Shown: positions 44,233-55,015, counted from the first letter of the stretch. The stretch is 64,000 nt of DNA from Homarus americanus (GCF_018991925.1 NW_024732415.1:3105481-3169480); one strand, 5' to 3'. The notes: generated by a model not told the origin, from the sequence alone. Made by a program: numbers and translations.

Positions 44233-44799
44233 AAACATACGTGTAGCTGGTGATGTAATGGTCAGTTTATCGGGTCAAAATTCGAGAAAAATTTGAATAT
44301 ATGCATTATATTAGGTATATATTGGATTATTTATAATAGTTGGGCAGGTAATATGAACTCGGAGTACATTAGTAAGATAACACTATATGTTGGAAGACCT
44401 GGAGAGCTATCCTAGAGGTCGGATTTAACCCCATATGGTAATAGAGCTTAGCAAAGATAGCATGGCTGAGTAAAGATAACAAGGCTGGGTAAAAATAATA
44501 CACGAAGAGAAAATATCACAAGAACTTGACAAGAGCAGCAACGGTAATATAGAAGCAGAGATCCAATGGTGTTGTAGAAGATGGCACCGTCAAGCTGATC
44601 CCACACCCGTCTGAGGTCGTGAGTGTTGATGACAAGAATGGAGACTAAGACACATTAGCTCATCTACAGGAGTTGTTTTGGACTTAGTAAATGAGACGGA
44701 ATGAGAGATGCTGCTGAAGTGACGGGACCGATGTGTGAAAGGAACTTGAAAATTGGTTACGAAATTTGATGTTTAGTCTTCATGATGGCAGTCGACTGA
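44233..44799. other. Unique sequence, possibly upstream part of the decayed RT
   Basis: A/G-rich with no readable motif. Same sense as the RT relic that follows. Confidence 0.35.
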
Positions 44800-45455
44800 A
44801 GGGACAGAGGACGAGACATAATTTATACATGGCATAGTTAGTAGTAATTAGGGCTGTAGATGGGAATTCTAAGCCACAGTGACCGGAAGGAAAGTACGAC
44901 AAGGATATTTGTGCTAGGTCATCATTTTCGATTTAAGATGAGGTGATGATGGTTGATAGAATGGAAGCAACAGACAAGGAATAATTAGAGGGGAAGGGCA
45001 GAGGCTACGTGAGGTCAGATATGCAGATGACTCAAGGATATTGTCAGACACGAGGGGAGGACTGTTCAGGATCATGGGTGGTATTAGTGAGGGGAATAAG
45101 AAATACGATAAGAAGATTAATGTGAGAAAGACCAAGGTGATGAGTATACCTAGGAAGGGAAGAGGAATTATTAAGAGGCAGGTCGTGGAACAGGTGACGA
45201 ATGATGTCAGACGATAATTTGATCATATAGATTAAAATGATACAAAAGACAGCATGGAGCAAGTGTATAACTGCTGACGATAATGATGAAGAAGAGAGAG
45301 ATGAAGAAAAAAAATGTCAAGTGGAGTGTTTGACTGTATGACTGTAAAACCCGAACACTTAGTGGTGGGAGGGGGTATGGAACACGTGAAAGCTTTTGAG
45401 ATTTAGGTTAGTTGTGTGGATAAGTCGAGAAACGAAGCTGTTCTGGAGTTTTAGA
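44800..45455 (+). pseudogene. Decayed reverse transcriptase with YADD box
   Basis: Broken by stops and shifts but readable in order. EVRQGYLC, a stop, then VIIFDL at about 44890-44935 corresponds to the V-R-Q-G-x-x-x-S-P-x-x-F-x-L segment. A clean stretch at 45005-45213 reads LREVRYADDSRILSDTRGG, then KKYDKKINVRKTKVMSIPRK; the YADD codons are at 45020-45031, and I-N-V-x-K-T-K-V-M is the typical following block. CMTVKPEHL at about 45330-45360 fits the C-E-T-W region, and VKAFEI, a stop, then VSCVDKSRNEAVLE at 45386-45448 fits the E-A-F-E-M...D-K-x-R-N-E-E-V-L tail. No functional protein. Confidence 0.78.
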
Positions 45456-45600
45456 AGTGAGAGGGATAACAGGAAAAATAAAGCTCTCTCTCTCTCTCTC
45501 TTTCTAGATACGTGATCACATATAAATTAGGAAAAAACAACAACTATACCATGTTTACGTCGTGTGTGTGTGTGTGTGTCGTCTCCTGAAAGAAAAACAA
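45456..45600. repeat. Short (CT)n and (GT)n
   Basis: (CT)n at 45485-45502 and (GT)n at 45563-45580. Confidence 0.85.
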
Positions 45601-46790
45601 CATACCAGCACCTCGTTATCATGATTTATAAAGCTTATTACCTCTCAGCTGCCAGGGATGGAGGGTCTTATCGTGGCTTATATGGTCTGTGTGTCCGTCT
45701 CTATTAACTTGTTGCAGCCCATCATATTTATCCCAAACGAATATAATAACCTTAGGGGATAGTATATATTTCCAGGATCGCCATTGTCCTTTGATGTGCT
45801 CTTCCAAGGTGAGATACATAGAGTGGTGTCCAATTCGCTTGATTTGTTTCCCTTTCAGTCACCAAGGGATCATCTTTGGCTCGTTTGGACTGGTGTCTGT
45901 GTCGGCCCTCTTGTTGTTGGTGTAACAATTAAGTGTCAGTTTAAGGGTTTTTACACAGAGAAGTAGGAGACAGGAGTGAGGTAGAGACAAAAAGAATCAG
46001 GAGACAGAGTATTAGTGTTAGTTATAACCACAGTTGAGGGGAGGCCACCCTAACCCCCAGGGCCGGTAGGTGAGGTGTACTGAATAAGGGAGAGAAAGGA
46101 ATGAAGAGAATAGGAGAAAACTCAATAATTACAGATATATGGAATATTAGATATGAGGATGTAAATATAGATTCATGAAACGAACGACTTATGTTATTGA
46201 CTGAGGATGGTGAAAGGGAGTATGAGAAGTAACAATGTTATATGTATGAGAGACAATAATAACATCATATTCCTGAAGGGATCTTTCTTACATCCAAGGA
46301 ATGTGTCTTCTCGGTATTACTCATAAAGTGATGAGATTAAATGGGGGATATATTGAAAGCCAGCTGCCTTAACCTGGGTTAGTTATAATAAATCTTATTA
46401 GTGACAACCACTCAGTGAACGCTGTATATACCAGGAATATTGCTCGTCTTATATCTACTATATAAGTCAGGAGTTCAACTACCTTCATTTTTTTCGTTGG
46501 ATGGTTTCAACTGATTTACGCTGTATCATTCAATTTCACTTTGACTGTAACTGATAATGATAACAGGCTTAAAAGTAATGAATACAAATTAATAATTAAC
46601 TTAAATAGCTAAAACGACACAATAATGGGTCATCAACACAGTGGGCAGGGGTGATACGTAAGACACACGGTCTTGGCTTGTCACACACACTCACGGCTCA
46701 CTGCCACACACGGCTCACCGCCACACAGCTCACCAGGAACACTTCTCGCTACATTTCACTTACATTTACCACACGGATGGATACTTGGAC

Positions 46791-46795
<5 letters not shown>
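45601..46795. other. Unique sequence, no supported gene
   Basis: Frames of 60-78 codons overlap on both strands at 45.62-45.97 kb, but none shows a motif, splice context or non-random composition. CACACGGCTCACTGCCACA-like words recur near 46690-46735. Confidence 0.4.

Positions 46796-46846
<51 letters not shown>
46796..46846. repeat. (CA)n microsatellite
   Basis: About 25 CA units. Confidence 0.96.
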
Positions 46847-46848
<2 letters not shown>

Positions 46849-47210
46849 TCATCACCATGGAAAGACTGTGACGTTATTCCACTGTATGGGACATATGGGT
46901 GTGTGTGTGGGAGGGGGGGTGGGGTAGTCGCTGGATATGGGCAGTTAAGCCAGAATGATAGATGGTTAAACAGGCATTACTTCGTCTATTCTCTTGCTGT
47001 AATTTCTCTTGTTATTTGTGTTCTATCTATCATCCTTTCCCCCTCATCTTTAATTAATTGTTGTTTCGTTCATTATCCATATCCTGTTCTTACAATAACT
47101 TATCTCATTTCCTTTGGTGTTCTTTTCTTTCTAATAATAATGTAATTTATCAAGTTACTGGTACTGTGTTGTCCATTACTCTTCATCCCTCCTCCTTGTT
47201 ACCAATTCTA
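46847..47210. other. Unique T-rich sequence, no gene seen
   Basis: Nothing recognisable; hydrophobic frame shadows only. Confidence 0.4.
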
Positions 47211-47660
47211 TACATGTTGTTCCTTTTTTCTGTGTAACGCCATTGTCCTCTTTCCTTCCTCCTGGCTGTAATTCCAGCTTTTGTTGTCGCTGTTCCATTC
47301 ACTGACCTTCCACCCTTCTTCTAATTCTTAATGTCTCTTTCTTGTTGTTGCTGTTCTATTCACCATCCCTTCTACCTCATTCCTTTATGTAATTCCTCTT
47401 CCTTGTTGTTGCTGTTCTATTTCCCACATATTCTACCTTATTGCTATTGCTAATTCCCCTTCCTTGTTGTCGCTGTTCTATTCGCCGGCTCTCCACCCTT
47501 CCTGCATACCTTCTTTCTAAGCTATAATTCCCCCCTTTTGTTGTTGCTGCTCCGTTTACCACTCCTCCTTCCCCTTCTCTCATCCTCATTTCCCTCTTCA
47601 TCCTCTCTTCCTTTCCCTCCACATCGCCATCCTCCTCCTCCTCCTCCTCCCCAACCAGAA
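47211..47660. repeat. Degenerate about 60-bp TTGTTGTTGCTGTTCTATTC array
   Basis: Five diverged copies of CTTCCTTGTTGTTGCTGTTC-like sequence each followed by a CACC/CCTTCTACC segment, then (TCC)n at 47630-47652. Confidence 0.8.
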
Positions 47661-48135
47661 TTCTCCAAACACCTCACCAAAAGCTTTTTGTCATCACAAT
47701 GGTCTTGTTAAGCTGCAACTTCGCTCCCATTTTTGTGTGACAACAGAAAGACAGACAAACAGACAAACAGATACATTGTTAAAGTGAAGGCAAACGGGAG
47801 GAATAACGGAGAGGCAGACTGTAGGTACTTGGTAATATACTTTTCATTTCTAATATATATAATTCACTGCACTATGTAGATCGTATATCTAATTGTACAT
47901 ACAGTGTCGACACAGTACCTATAATTCACCTTTCGTCAAACATACTGATTATACAATGAATCATAAACACATACGCCCTCGCCTTAGGTGTTACGCGAGG
48001 CAGTGACTATGGCTGTTATGTATTGAGATTGTATCCATAATTCTATACATATCTCTTAAGAGGTAATGGAAGATAAATACATCAGCTGTTGGGAATGGTT
48101 TAGGTAATTCATGTATATATATATATATATAGCTT
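47661..48135. other. Unique sequence, no gene seen
   Basis: Short (TA)n at 48114-48131 at its end. Nothing coding. Confidence 0.4.
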
Positions 48136-48138
<3 letters not shown>

Positions 48139-48177
<39 letters not shown>

Positions 48178-48570
48178 TTTTACCCTCCCTTCTCCCCTAC
48201 CTCCCGTTCTTTCCTTCTCCTCTCCTTTCTCTTACTATACCTCCCATCCTCCCATTCCCTCTCCTTCATATCTTTCTTCCTCCCTTCGTCCTTCCGTTCT
48301 TTACTCCTACTCTCCCCTATCCTCCCTTTCCTTCTATATACTATCTTCCTCCCCCCTTACTCTATTTACTTCACTCTTACCCTCTCTCCTTTATGCATAT
48401 TCTCCCTTTTTTTTGTTTCTATCCTCCTTCGTTCCTACACTCCCTGTCTCCACCCCCCTCTCTCTCTCTCCTTCCATCCCACTTATCCTCCTCCCCTCCT
48501 ACCACTAATCCATTCAACAATCCCTCCCTCCTACCACACCACCCTCTGTCCCTCCCTCCCTCCCGGCCCC
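48139..48570. repeat. (CT)n and 400-bp polypyrimidine tract
   Basis: (CT)n at 48139-48174, then C/T-rich sequence on + to about 48565. The 160-codon + frame is Leu/Pro/Ser-only. Confidence 0.88.
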
Positions 48571-48838
48571 ACACATTAAAAATAAAAAAGTAATACCAAT
48601 TCAAGGGTCAGAACATATATTGGAGTTTCAATCACTAGAAATTATTAAAATTGTTTCGGTAACTTTCGACTGCCTCTCTCGCCGTAGCGTCTTGTGGTCA
48701 TGGGTGGTTATGGTTGGTTTCTTGCTTGCGGTGTAGGGGACCTAGACGCGAGGCCAGGATAATTTTACAGTACCGGACAAGTTAACTCCTTGTTTTAGTG
48801 TTATTGTACCTTGATAACAGTGACAAGCCAGCACCAAT
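48571..48838 (+). promoter_or_regulatory. Unique, CpG-containing leader upstream of the 106-codon frame
   Basis: CTCTCTCGCCGTAGCGTCTT and GACCTAGACGCGAGGCCAGG give a locally higher CpG level. No TATA box at a fitting distance. Promoter function is inference. Confidence 0.2.
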
Positions 48839-49159
48839 ATGGATGTGATTGATTTTTTTACAGGTAAATTTTTTTATTTACTTTATTCTTTCGTAAATCT
48901 ATCATTCCTCTTTATGTACAAGTTTACACCTAAAAAAATAATCAAGATATTTAAGTCCGTTTTCGGAAATTCAAAATTCAAACTCAGCCCACCAGCTTAT
49001 GCTTTGTTGACATTTACAATTTACGAAAACGGATTTAAAGTTAGAAGATATTCCATTTTTCATTGTAAAAGGCCACATGAAAAAGCTATCAACCAGACGG
49101 TGCAGAAAAGGTTCCATAATAACACGAATTCGTTAGATATAGTGAATGGAGCCTTGTGA
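48839..49159 (+). CDS. Hypothetical 106-aa protein with N-terminal hydrophobic segment
   Basis: The longest ATG frame that is neither tandem repeat nor transposon RT. The start has a favourable context (A at -3, G at +4). Residues about 9-30 (KFFYLLYSFVNLSFLFMYKF) are strongly hydrophobic, like a membrane anchor, followed by basic TPKKIIKIFKSVFG. Then comes a mixed, soluble-looking part (SPPAYALLTFTIYENGF, KVRRYSIFHCKRPHEKAI). AATAAA lies at 49192-49197, 33 bp after the stop. Oddities: FFTACAG|GTAAAT at codon 8/9 is a good splice donor, so only the first eight codons might be exonic; and AATAAACCGT is also the retrotransposon 3' end word, so it may belong to an insertion. I do not recognise the protein. 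Confidence 0.3.
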   Translation: MDVIDFFTGKFFYLLYSFVNLSFLFMYKFTPKKIIKIFKSVFGNSKFKLSPPAYALLTFTIYENGFKVRRYSIFHCKRPHEKAINQTVQKRFHNNTNSLDIVNGAL

Positions 49160-49185
49160 GAGTTGCCTGTCAATACCTTGCTTCC

Positions 49186-49215
49186 TCTCTAAATAAACCG
49201 TACCTTTAATATGAG
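49186..49215 (+). terminator. Possible poly(A) signal AATAAA
   Basis: AATAAACCGTACCTTTAAT. The AATAAACCGT part equals the end of the retrotransposons at 2.3, 19.5 and 40.1 kb, but the (ATT)n tail is absent. Confidence 0.35.
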
Positions 49216-49334
49216 CAACACTAACTAACACCTACCGTCTGCCTCATGATTGTCTCTCTCGCGTTACCGGCAACTCTAACATCAAGATTTTTGTGTTTCC
49301 GATGGTCCTTATGGTAGAATTATGTTCAGAAACA
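49216..49334. other. Unique sequence
   Basis: No signal. Confidence 0.35.
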
Positions 49335-49440
49335 CCTAGCCTAACCTAATTTAACCAATCCTAACCCAACCTAACCTAACTTATCCAAACCTAACTTAAT
49401 CTTAGCCTAACCTAATCCTGACCTGAGCTAAACTATATAA
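49335..49440 (+). repeat. Degenerate CCTAA telomere-like block
   Basis: About 20 pentamer-like words on the + strand (CCTAA, CTTAA, CCTGA variants). Confidence 0.75.
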
Positions 49441-50245
49441 AAGCCTCATACAACTGCAAAGGTATGTATGTGACTTAACTGTGTCCACACTAGTATCTTT
49501 TGAGAACAGAATCCCAAACGCAAGTTAAAAATAAAAGACCTTAACGCAAATATATAAATAAAACATCTTGAGCGACCAAAACATTCAATTTCCTGAATAC
49601 CTTAAAGGGGTCGCATCTATCACAGGCGCGATACAACGTAAACACAACAACAGGAATATTCAAGAGGACTGGAATCCTACCCATCGATTCTCAAACTTTC
49701 ATTCGAATAAATTAGGATATACATTTACTTTATATATATATATATATATATACACCATAACTAGGTAGTTTTATATTAAGTTAGACTAAGAAAATTATCG
49801 TAGTCTATGAGCAGTTGGACATCTAGGCCCAGATGATAATTTAAACCAACATCTGTTTTACGTCCAAATCCAATTATTTTTCATGGACACTGAACTCCCC
49901 CTCTGCATATTAACTTAAAGCTGCTATTCAGTAGGACTCAGCATTTCATAACAGTGTAATTTAGATGCTATTCAAGGCGTGTGGATCCTAACAGCCTGAT
50001 GATAGAGCATAATAATCAATGATACTCATTACTACATGAATAGCTTTCCATTTATTCATTAGGCTTAATATAATACTCACCATCGGCAGTACTCGGCATC
50101 ACGTACGACCTAAAGTTACTGTACTGTATCGAGAAATTCACCTCTAATGGGTCCTTTGATGTAATGGACATACAGTGACAAGGAACTAATTTTATATTCG
50201 GAAAATTCAACCTCCATATTCAGTGAAGTGTTGAGAAACCCACTG
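49441..50245. other. AT-rich unique sequence, no gene seen
   Basis: Short (TA)n at 49732-49752. A 66-codon + frame at 49568-49768 ends in it and has no motif. Confidence 0.4.
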
Positions 50246-50263
50246 GATCTATCTATCTATCTA

Positions 50264-50308
<45 letters not shown>

Positions 50309-50325
50309 GTCTGTCTGTCTGTCTA
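50246..50325. repeat. (CTAT)n-(CTGT)n microsatellite
   Basis: About 16 CTAT units with one ATAT slip, then four CTGT units. Confidence 0.95.
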
Positions 50326-50489
50326 ACAATATAAGTTTCCTCAGTAACTTTGGGATTCGAAAAACAATTTAAACTCTGATTCGTGAAGGTCATTTTATTC
50401 CACGTATCACTATACAGTAGCATTAAAATTATGTATTTATAATTTTGAGAGAACTGAAAAATTAAGAATAGTGGATGTTTAATTCAAAG

Positions 50490-50536
<47 letters not shown>

Positions 50537-50870
50537 AGAAAGGGAATTTTGGACATTTACTTTACTAACGCAACTGTATCACAATGTGTAGAGTTACGTG
50601 CATAAAATTATAACAAAATCTACGGCTAAATCACCCAAATCTCACTGTCATTACCTCAACTTCCGTCAAGTGCTGTAGCTAATAACTTTGTGACTTAGAA
50701 TTGTCCCTGGAATACCCCCCTTGCAATTTACTGTACGGAATTAAGAATCATCCTTTAGCTATATAAAGTAATTATTGTGTTATTTGAGATCCTTAGCTGT
50801 TTACTGTATCACGGTACATGATGAACGTGGCTCTTATCACCTTAACTAGTTATATGATTAACACGATCAT
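50326..50870. other. AT-rich sequence with (CA)n, no gene seen
   Basis: (CA)n at 50490-50533. Otherwise nothing. Confidence 0.5.
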
Positions 50871-50875
50871 ACCAT

Positions 50876-51178
50876 ACTAGTGCTGAGTTGGCGTGGTTAC
50901 TAGTGCTGAGTTGGCGTGGTTACTAGTGCTGAGTTGGCGTGGTTACTAGTGCTGAGTTGGCGTGGTTACTAGTGCTGAGTTGGCGTGGTTACTAGTGCTG
51001 AGTTGGCGTGGTTACTAGTGCTGAGTTGGCGTGGTTACTAGTGCTGAGTTGGCGTGTTACTAGTGCTGAGTTGGCGTGGTTACTAGTGCTGAGTTGGCGT
51101 GGTTTACTAGTGCTGAGTTGGCGTGATTACTAGTGCTGAGTTGGCATGGTTACTAGTGCTGAGTTGGCGTGGTTAACA
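50876..51178. repeat. 23-bp CTGAGTTGGCGTGGTTACTA minisatellite
   Basis: About 13 nearly identical copies. The core CTGAGTTGGCGTGGTTA is identical to units inside the 30-bp array at 31973-34005 (for example near 32226), about 17 kb away. Confidence 0.95.
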
Positions 51179-51540
51179 GCAGAAAGAGGAGTATTATGCA
51201 ATGTTATCAGTAAACAGCAATATTATACAAGGTTAACGGTAGATAGAGGAGTATTAAACAGAATCAACAGTAGGTAGTTGAATATTATACAGGGTCGGGT
51301 CTGTTCATCTTCTCAGTGAGCAGTTGAATATAACTAAACATATCTATGGATTTGGGTTGACGTTCACTGACAACACGACTCGTCAAAGCATACTGGTAAA
51401 CACTTCATCTATATTTAAATGCAAACGTTAGATTACAACAACAACAGCTTGGTGGGAGATGCTAGTCCAAGGTCCCTTTTATAGAACTGTGACCTGTCTT
51501 GACCTTGAACTTTAATCTTGCGTCCCTAAAAACCTAACAG
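51179..51540. other. Unique sequence with short GAGTATTA repeats, no gene seen
   Basis: At 51180-51290 GTAGATAGAGGAGTATTAWRC-like words recur three times. The rest is unique. Confidence 0.45.
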
Positions 51541-51544
51541 CTGT

Positions 51545-51815
51545 AGGAGTAATGGTGAATACATATATGAACACTATAGCTCTCGTTGTCTTCTAAATAT
51601 ATGGAATTATAGTTGCTGTCTAAATAAAGATAATTATAGTTTTTGTTTAAATATACAAAAAATAAAGTTGCTGTCTAAATAGAGATAATTGTAGCGCCTG
51701 TCTGAATATATATAATTAAAGTTTCTGTCTAATTAGGTCTATACAAAATTTGTCTCCTCCCTACATATAATTATAGCTGTTGACTAAATAGAGATAATTA
51801 TAGTTCCCGCATCTC
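51545..51815. repeat. Degenerate 27-30-bp ATAATTATAGTTGCTGTCTAAATA array
   Basis: About eight diverged copies of AATTATAGTTGCTGTCTAAA followed by TAGAGAT. Confidence 0.75.
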
Positions 51816-52195
51816 CCCCACGAGCGAGGACAAGGTGTTCCGATTTCATTATATAATCACTTTGTTGATATTAGGCCTATCCCCACTCTGACCGTCCTGC
51901 CCTCTCTAATTAAGCCTACTGAAGAAGGGAGTCATAAGACCTATCGTTAGCCACCTTGAATATATGTTATCACTGTGAATCATCGCCAGCACGAGCAATA
52001 AGATACTCTTGGCGTTACTCTCTTACCTCCGACATGTTATGCTTACGCCAGACATACGCCTGCCAGCCTTTTGCCTGCGGTGGCACTGATGATTACGTGA
52101 TAATTTTGTGAATATTGTATAAAAAATAGTATGTGAGGTGTAATAATAATAATAATAAAGAAAGTGGATATAAGAAAATGCATCAGCTGTTTGAT
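51816..52195. other. Unique sequence, no gene seen
   Basis: Short (TAA)n at 52141-52158. Confidence 0.4.
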
Positions 52196-52196
52196 C

Positions 52197-52236
<40 letters not shown>
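52196..52236. repeat. (GA)n microsatellite
   Basis: About 19 GA units. Confidence 0.95.
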
Positions 52237-52237
<1 letters not shown>

Positions 52238-52565
52238 CGTCATCCATTTACACATCAAAGGCAATAATATACTTATACTCACCTAAACCAATATCTCTCA
52301 CGTTTGTAGATGAAGAAGAAAAAAAATATGACTCAATTTTATTTAATCTCACTTGTTCACGCAGAGAACAACAAAAATAATATTTCTATTTACTTTTCCT
52401 TGTCTATTCCACTATCTTTCTCTGTCTTTATCCTATATCCTCTTTTATCCGATTGTTTTGTTATTTTCATTCACGCCTTCCTTAACTCAATTTATTTCTC
52501 TTGTATTCCACTTCTCGCCTTTTCTATCCTTTTATGTTATATTTCTATTATCTTCGGTTTGTGAA
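52237..52565. other. T-rich unique sequence, no supported gene
   Basis: Two overlapping frames of 83-84 codons (52310-52564, 52353-52604) are Phe/Leu/Ser/Ile-rich as expected from base composition. Confidence 0.4.
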
Positions 52566-52980
52566 TGTTGGAATGGTGGTAGTGATGGTTGGTTGTTGTG
52601 GTAGTGGTCAAAGATGTTGGTTGGAATGATGGTGGTAGTGGTTATTGTTTTAGTTATACGTTGAAGGTTTGTTAAGAATGGTGATGGTGGTTGTTGTGGT
52701 GGTAGTAGAGGGGTTGGTAGAAATGGTGGTGATGGTGGTGAGGGGTTGGTAGGAATGGTGGTGGTGGTTGTTGTGGTGGTAGTAGAGGGGTTGGTAGAAA
52801 TGGTGATGGTGGTGAGGGGTAGGTAGGAATGGTGGTTGTTGTGGTGGTTGTTGTGGTGGTTGTTGTGGTGGAGGGGTTGGTTAGAATGTTGGTGATAATG
52901 GCGGCTGTTTTGATAATAGTAGTTGTGGTGTAGTAGATGAATGGTGGTGATTGAAAGTGGTGGTGGTTAGGGGAGGATGG
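52566..52980. repeat. Degenerate GTGGTGGTTGTTGTGGTGG / GGGGTTGGTAG array
   Basis: G/T-rich on +, with a repeating block of GGTGGTAGTAGAGGGGTTGG and AGAAATGGTGATGGTGGTG, about 60-70 bp long, three to four times. Confidence 0.85.
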
Positions 52981-53039
52981 AGTGGTATAGACAGACAGAC
53001 AGGGAGAGACAGAAGGAAAGATCAACAAAGCGACAGGGA

Positions 53040-53170
53040 CAATGATAGACAGATTGAGCGATAGATAGATAGATAGAGGGAATTAGAGATATATAGATAG
53101 ATAGATAGATATAGGGAATGATAGAATGAAGAATATATAGATAGATTGATAGATAGATAGAGAGAGGGAA
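53040..53170. repeat. Interrupted (GATA)n
   Basis: GATAGATAGATA runs at about 53062, 53092, 53140, separated by GGGAATGATAGA-type words. Confidence 0.85.
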
Positions 53171-53204
53171 TGGGATAGAGAGAGTCCCTCCAAGACGCTC
53201 ACAC

Positions 53205-53480
53205 TGTCTCCTTCACATCTGTTGCGTGCCCCGGGCTGGCACCACTTGGCCAAATTGTAATTAAGATAGCTAATAAGCCTTCCCATTAATTGTTTCTAAT
53301 AGTTAATTAAGGTAAGATGATGTTGCTATTTCGCATTCTAATGTCGCGAGGAGGTGAAGCCATCGCGATTACATTGGCATATTAATGATTGTAATTATAC
53401 AACAATGGCGACGACAAGAACGACGTCGTTTTCCTGTTTATAGGCCGATGATAATATGTAAATTAGGTAGTAAAAATCAT
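53205..53480. promoter_or_regulatory. Low-repeat island with homeodomain-type words; possible conserved non-coding element
   Basis: Contains TTGTAATTAAGATAGC, CCCATTAATTG, AGTTAATTAAGG, ATATTAATGATTGTAATTAT and a CpG-rich stretch (ATGGCGACGACAAGAACGACG). Several TAATTA/TTAATT cores lie within 200 bp. No open frame. Function is only inferred. Confidence 0.25.
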
Positions 53481-53664
53481 TACTAAGGTTCCAGAAACAT
53501 GGAAATTGGTTTTAACTTTGTGAAACACCAATAGAGTTAAGTTTATAAATGAAGTCTCCGTGTATTATAATGGCTTTTAACTTATTTGATCAGGTATGAA
53601 CAAGGTTTCAGAATTTTTGAGAAATAGTTCGAGACTTAACCCCAAAACCTTTTATTTTTCTTGA

Positions 53665-54368
53665 AGACTTGAAGACATGTATAGAGATTAAATATTCAGT
53701 GGGTCAAAACTTGAAGATATATATAGAGATTAAATATTCAGTGGGTCAAAACTTGAAGATATGTATAGAGATTAAATATTCAGTGGGTCAAAACTTGAAG
53801 ATATATATAGAGATTAAATATTCAAGATGTATATAGAGATTAAATATTCAGTGGGTCAAAACTTGAAGATATGTATAGAGATTAAATATTCAGTGGGTCA
53901 AAACTTGAAGATATATATAGAGATTAAATATTCAGTGGGTCAAAACTTGAAGATATATATAGAGATTAAATATTCAGTGGGTCAAAACTTGAAGATATGT
54001 ATAGAGATTAAATATGCAGTGGGTCAAAACTTGAAGATATATATAGAGATTAAATATTCAGTGAGTCAAAAATTGAAGATATGTATAGAGATTAAATATT
54101 CAGTGGGTCAAAACTTGAAGATATGTATAGAGATTAAATATTCAGTGGGTCAAAACTTGAAGATATATATAGAGATTAAATATTCAGTGGGTCAAAACTT
54201 GAAGATGTATATAGAGATTAAATATTCAGTGGGTCAAAACTTGAAGATATATATAGAGATTAAATATTCAGTGGGTCAAAACTTGAAGATATATATAGAG
54301 ATTAAATATTCAGTGGGTTAAAACTTGAAGATGTATATAGAGAGATTAAATATTCAGTGGGTTAAAAT
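53665..54368. repeat. 42-bp TATAGAGATTAAATATTCAG minisatellite
   Basis: About 16-17 copies of a 42-bp unit: GAAGATATATATAGAG, ATTAAATATTCAGTGGG and TCAAAACTT. ATATATAT/ATATGTAT variants alternate, and one copy at about 53818-53830 is deleted. 42 is a multiple of three, giving a 164-codon frame with a 14-residue YIEIKYSVGQNLKI repeat. No upstream exon or promoter supports translation. Confidence 0.95.
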
Positions 54369-54505
54369 AGGGTTTAACTTCTCGATAAACTACTTTTAAT
54401 ACTGTATAGGAATGTTGCGCTGTGATTACCTGAAAAATAGTCCCCTAAGTTTATGTCACCTGATGATTGAGCATCTTAGATATATACCCGCTACCTAAGG
54501 AGGGC
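54369..54505. other. Unique sequence
   Basis: No signal. Confidence 0.35.
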
Positions 54506-54660
54506 TAGGTCAAGTTAGGTTAGGTTAGGTAAGATAGATCGGATTAGTTAAGTTAAGTTAGATATTGTTATGGTAAGTTAGTTTAAGTTAGACTAGAGTA
54601 GATTAGGTTAAGATAGGTTAAGTTAGGTTAGAGTAGGTTAGAGTAGGTTAGTTAAGTAAA
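54506..54660 (+). repeat. TTAGG telomere-like block (G-rich strand on +)
   Basis: GGTTAGGTTAGGTTAGG then degenerate AGTTAAGTTAG and GTTAGAGTAGG words. This is the opposite orientation to the other long telomere-like blocks in the window. Confidence 0.8.
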
Positions 54661-54834
54661 GTAGAACAGGTAGTAGAGATTGAAGTCCACAACATAATAA
54701 TAGTTTGTTTCACAGCTTGAGATCAGTATTAGAGGTAGACTAAGAGATACAAGGCGTGGAACTGGTCTTTTATATATTAAGCAGATTAGATTAACTGTAA
54801 TTAAGGTCCAAGTTCATGTAAAAGGTCTTAATTT

Positions 54835-55015
54835 TATAACCTAACGTGACTTGACTTAACCTAACCCAACCTAACCTTAACATAACCTAACCTAACCAAT
54901 CTAATCTAACACAAAACCTAATTATCTAACCTAATCTAATTACGGTAACCCAACCTAACCTAACTTAATCTAACCACCTAACCTAACCTAACCTAACCTA
55001 ATCCATGTTAACTTA
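54835..55015 (+). repeat. CCTAA telomere-like block (C-rich strand on +)
   Basis: About 30 pentamer-like words including CCTAACCTAACCTAACCTAA near 54974. It lies 175 bp after the TTAGG block, so the two G-rich strands point toward each other. Confidence 0.85.

Noticed and set aside
48111..48593. 160-codon Leu/Pro/Ser frame resembling a secreted or membrane protein
   Set aside because: Translation of a (CT)n and polypyrimidine tract; hydrophobicity follows from base composition.
53827..54321. 164-codon frame with a regular 14-residue repeat, resembling a repeat protein
   Set aside because: The 42-bp minisatellite period is a multiple of three, so an open frame is automatic if one unit lacks a stop. 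No promoter, splice or poly(A) context, and synonymous sites are not more variable than others.
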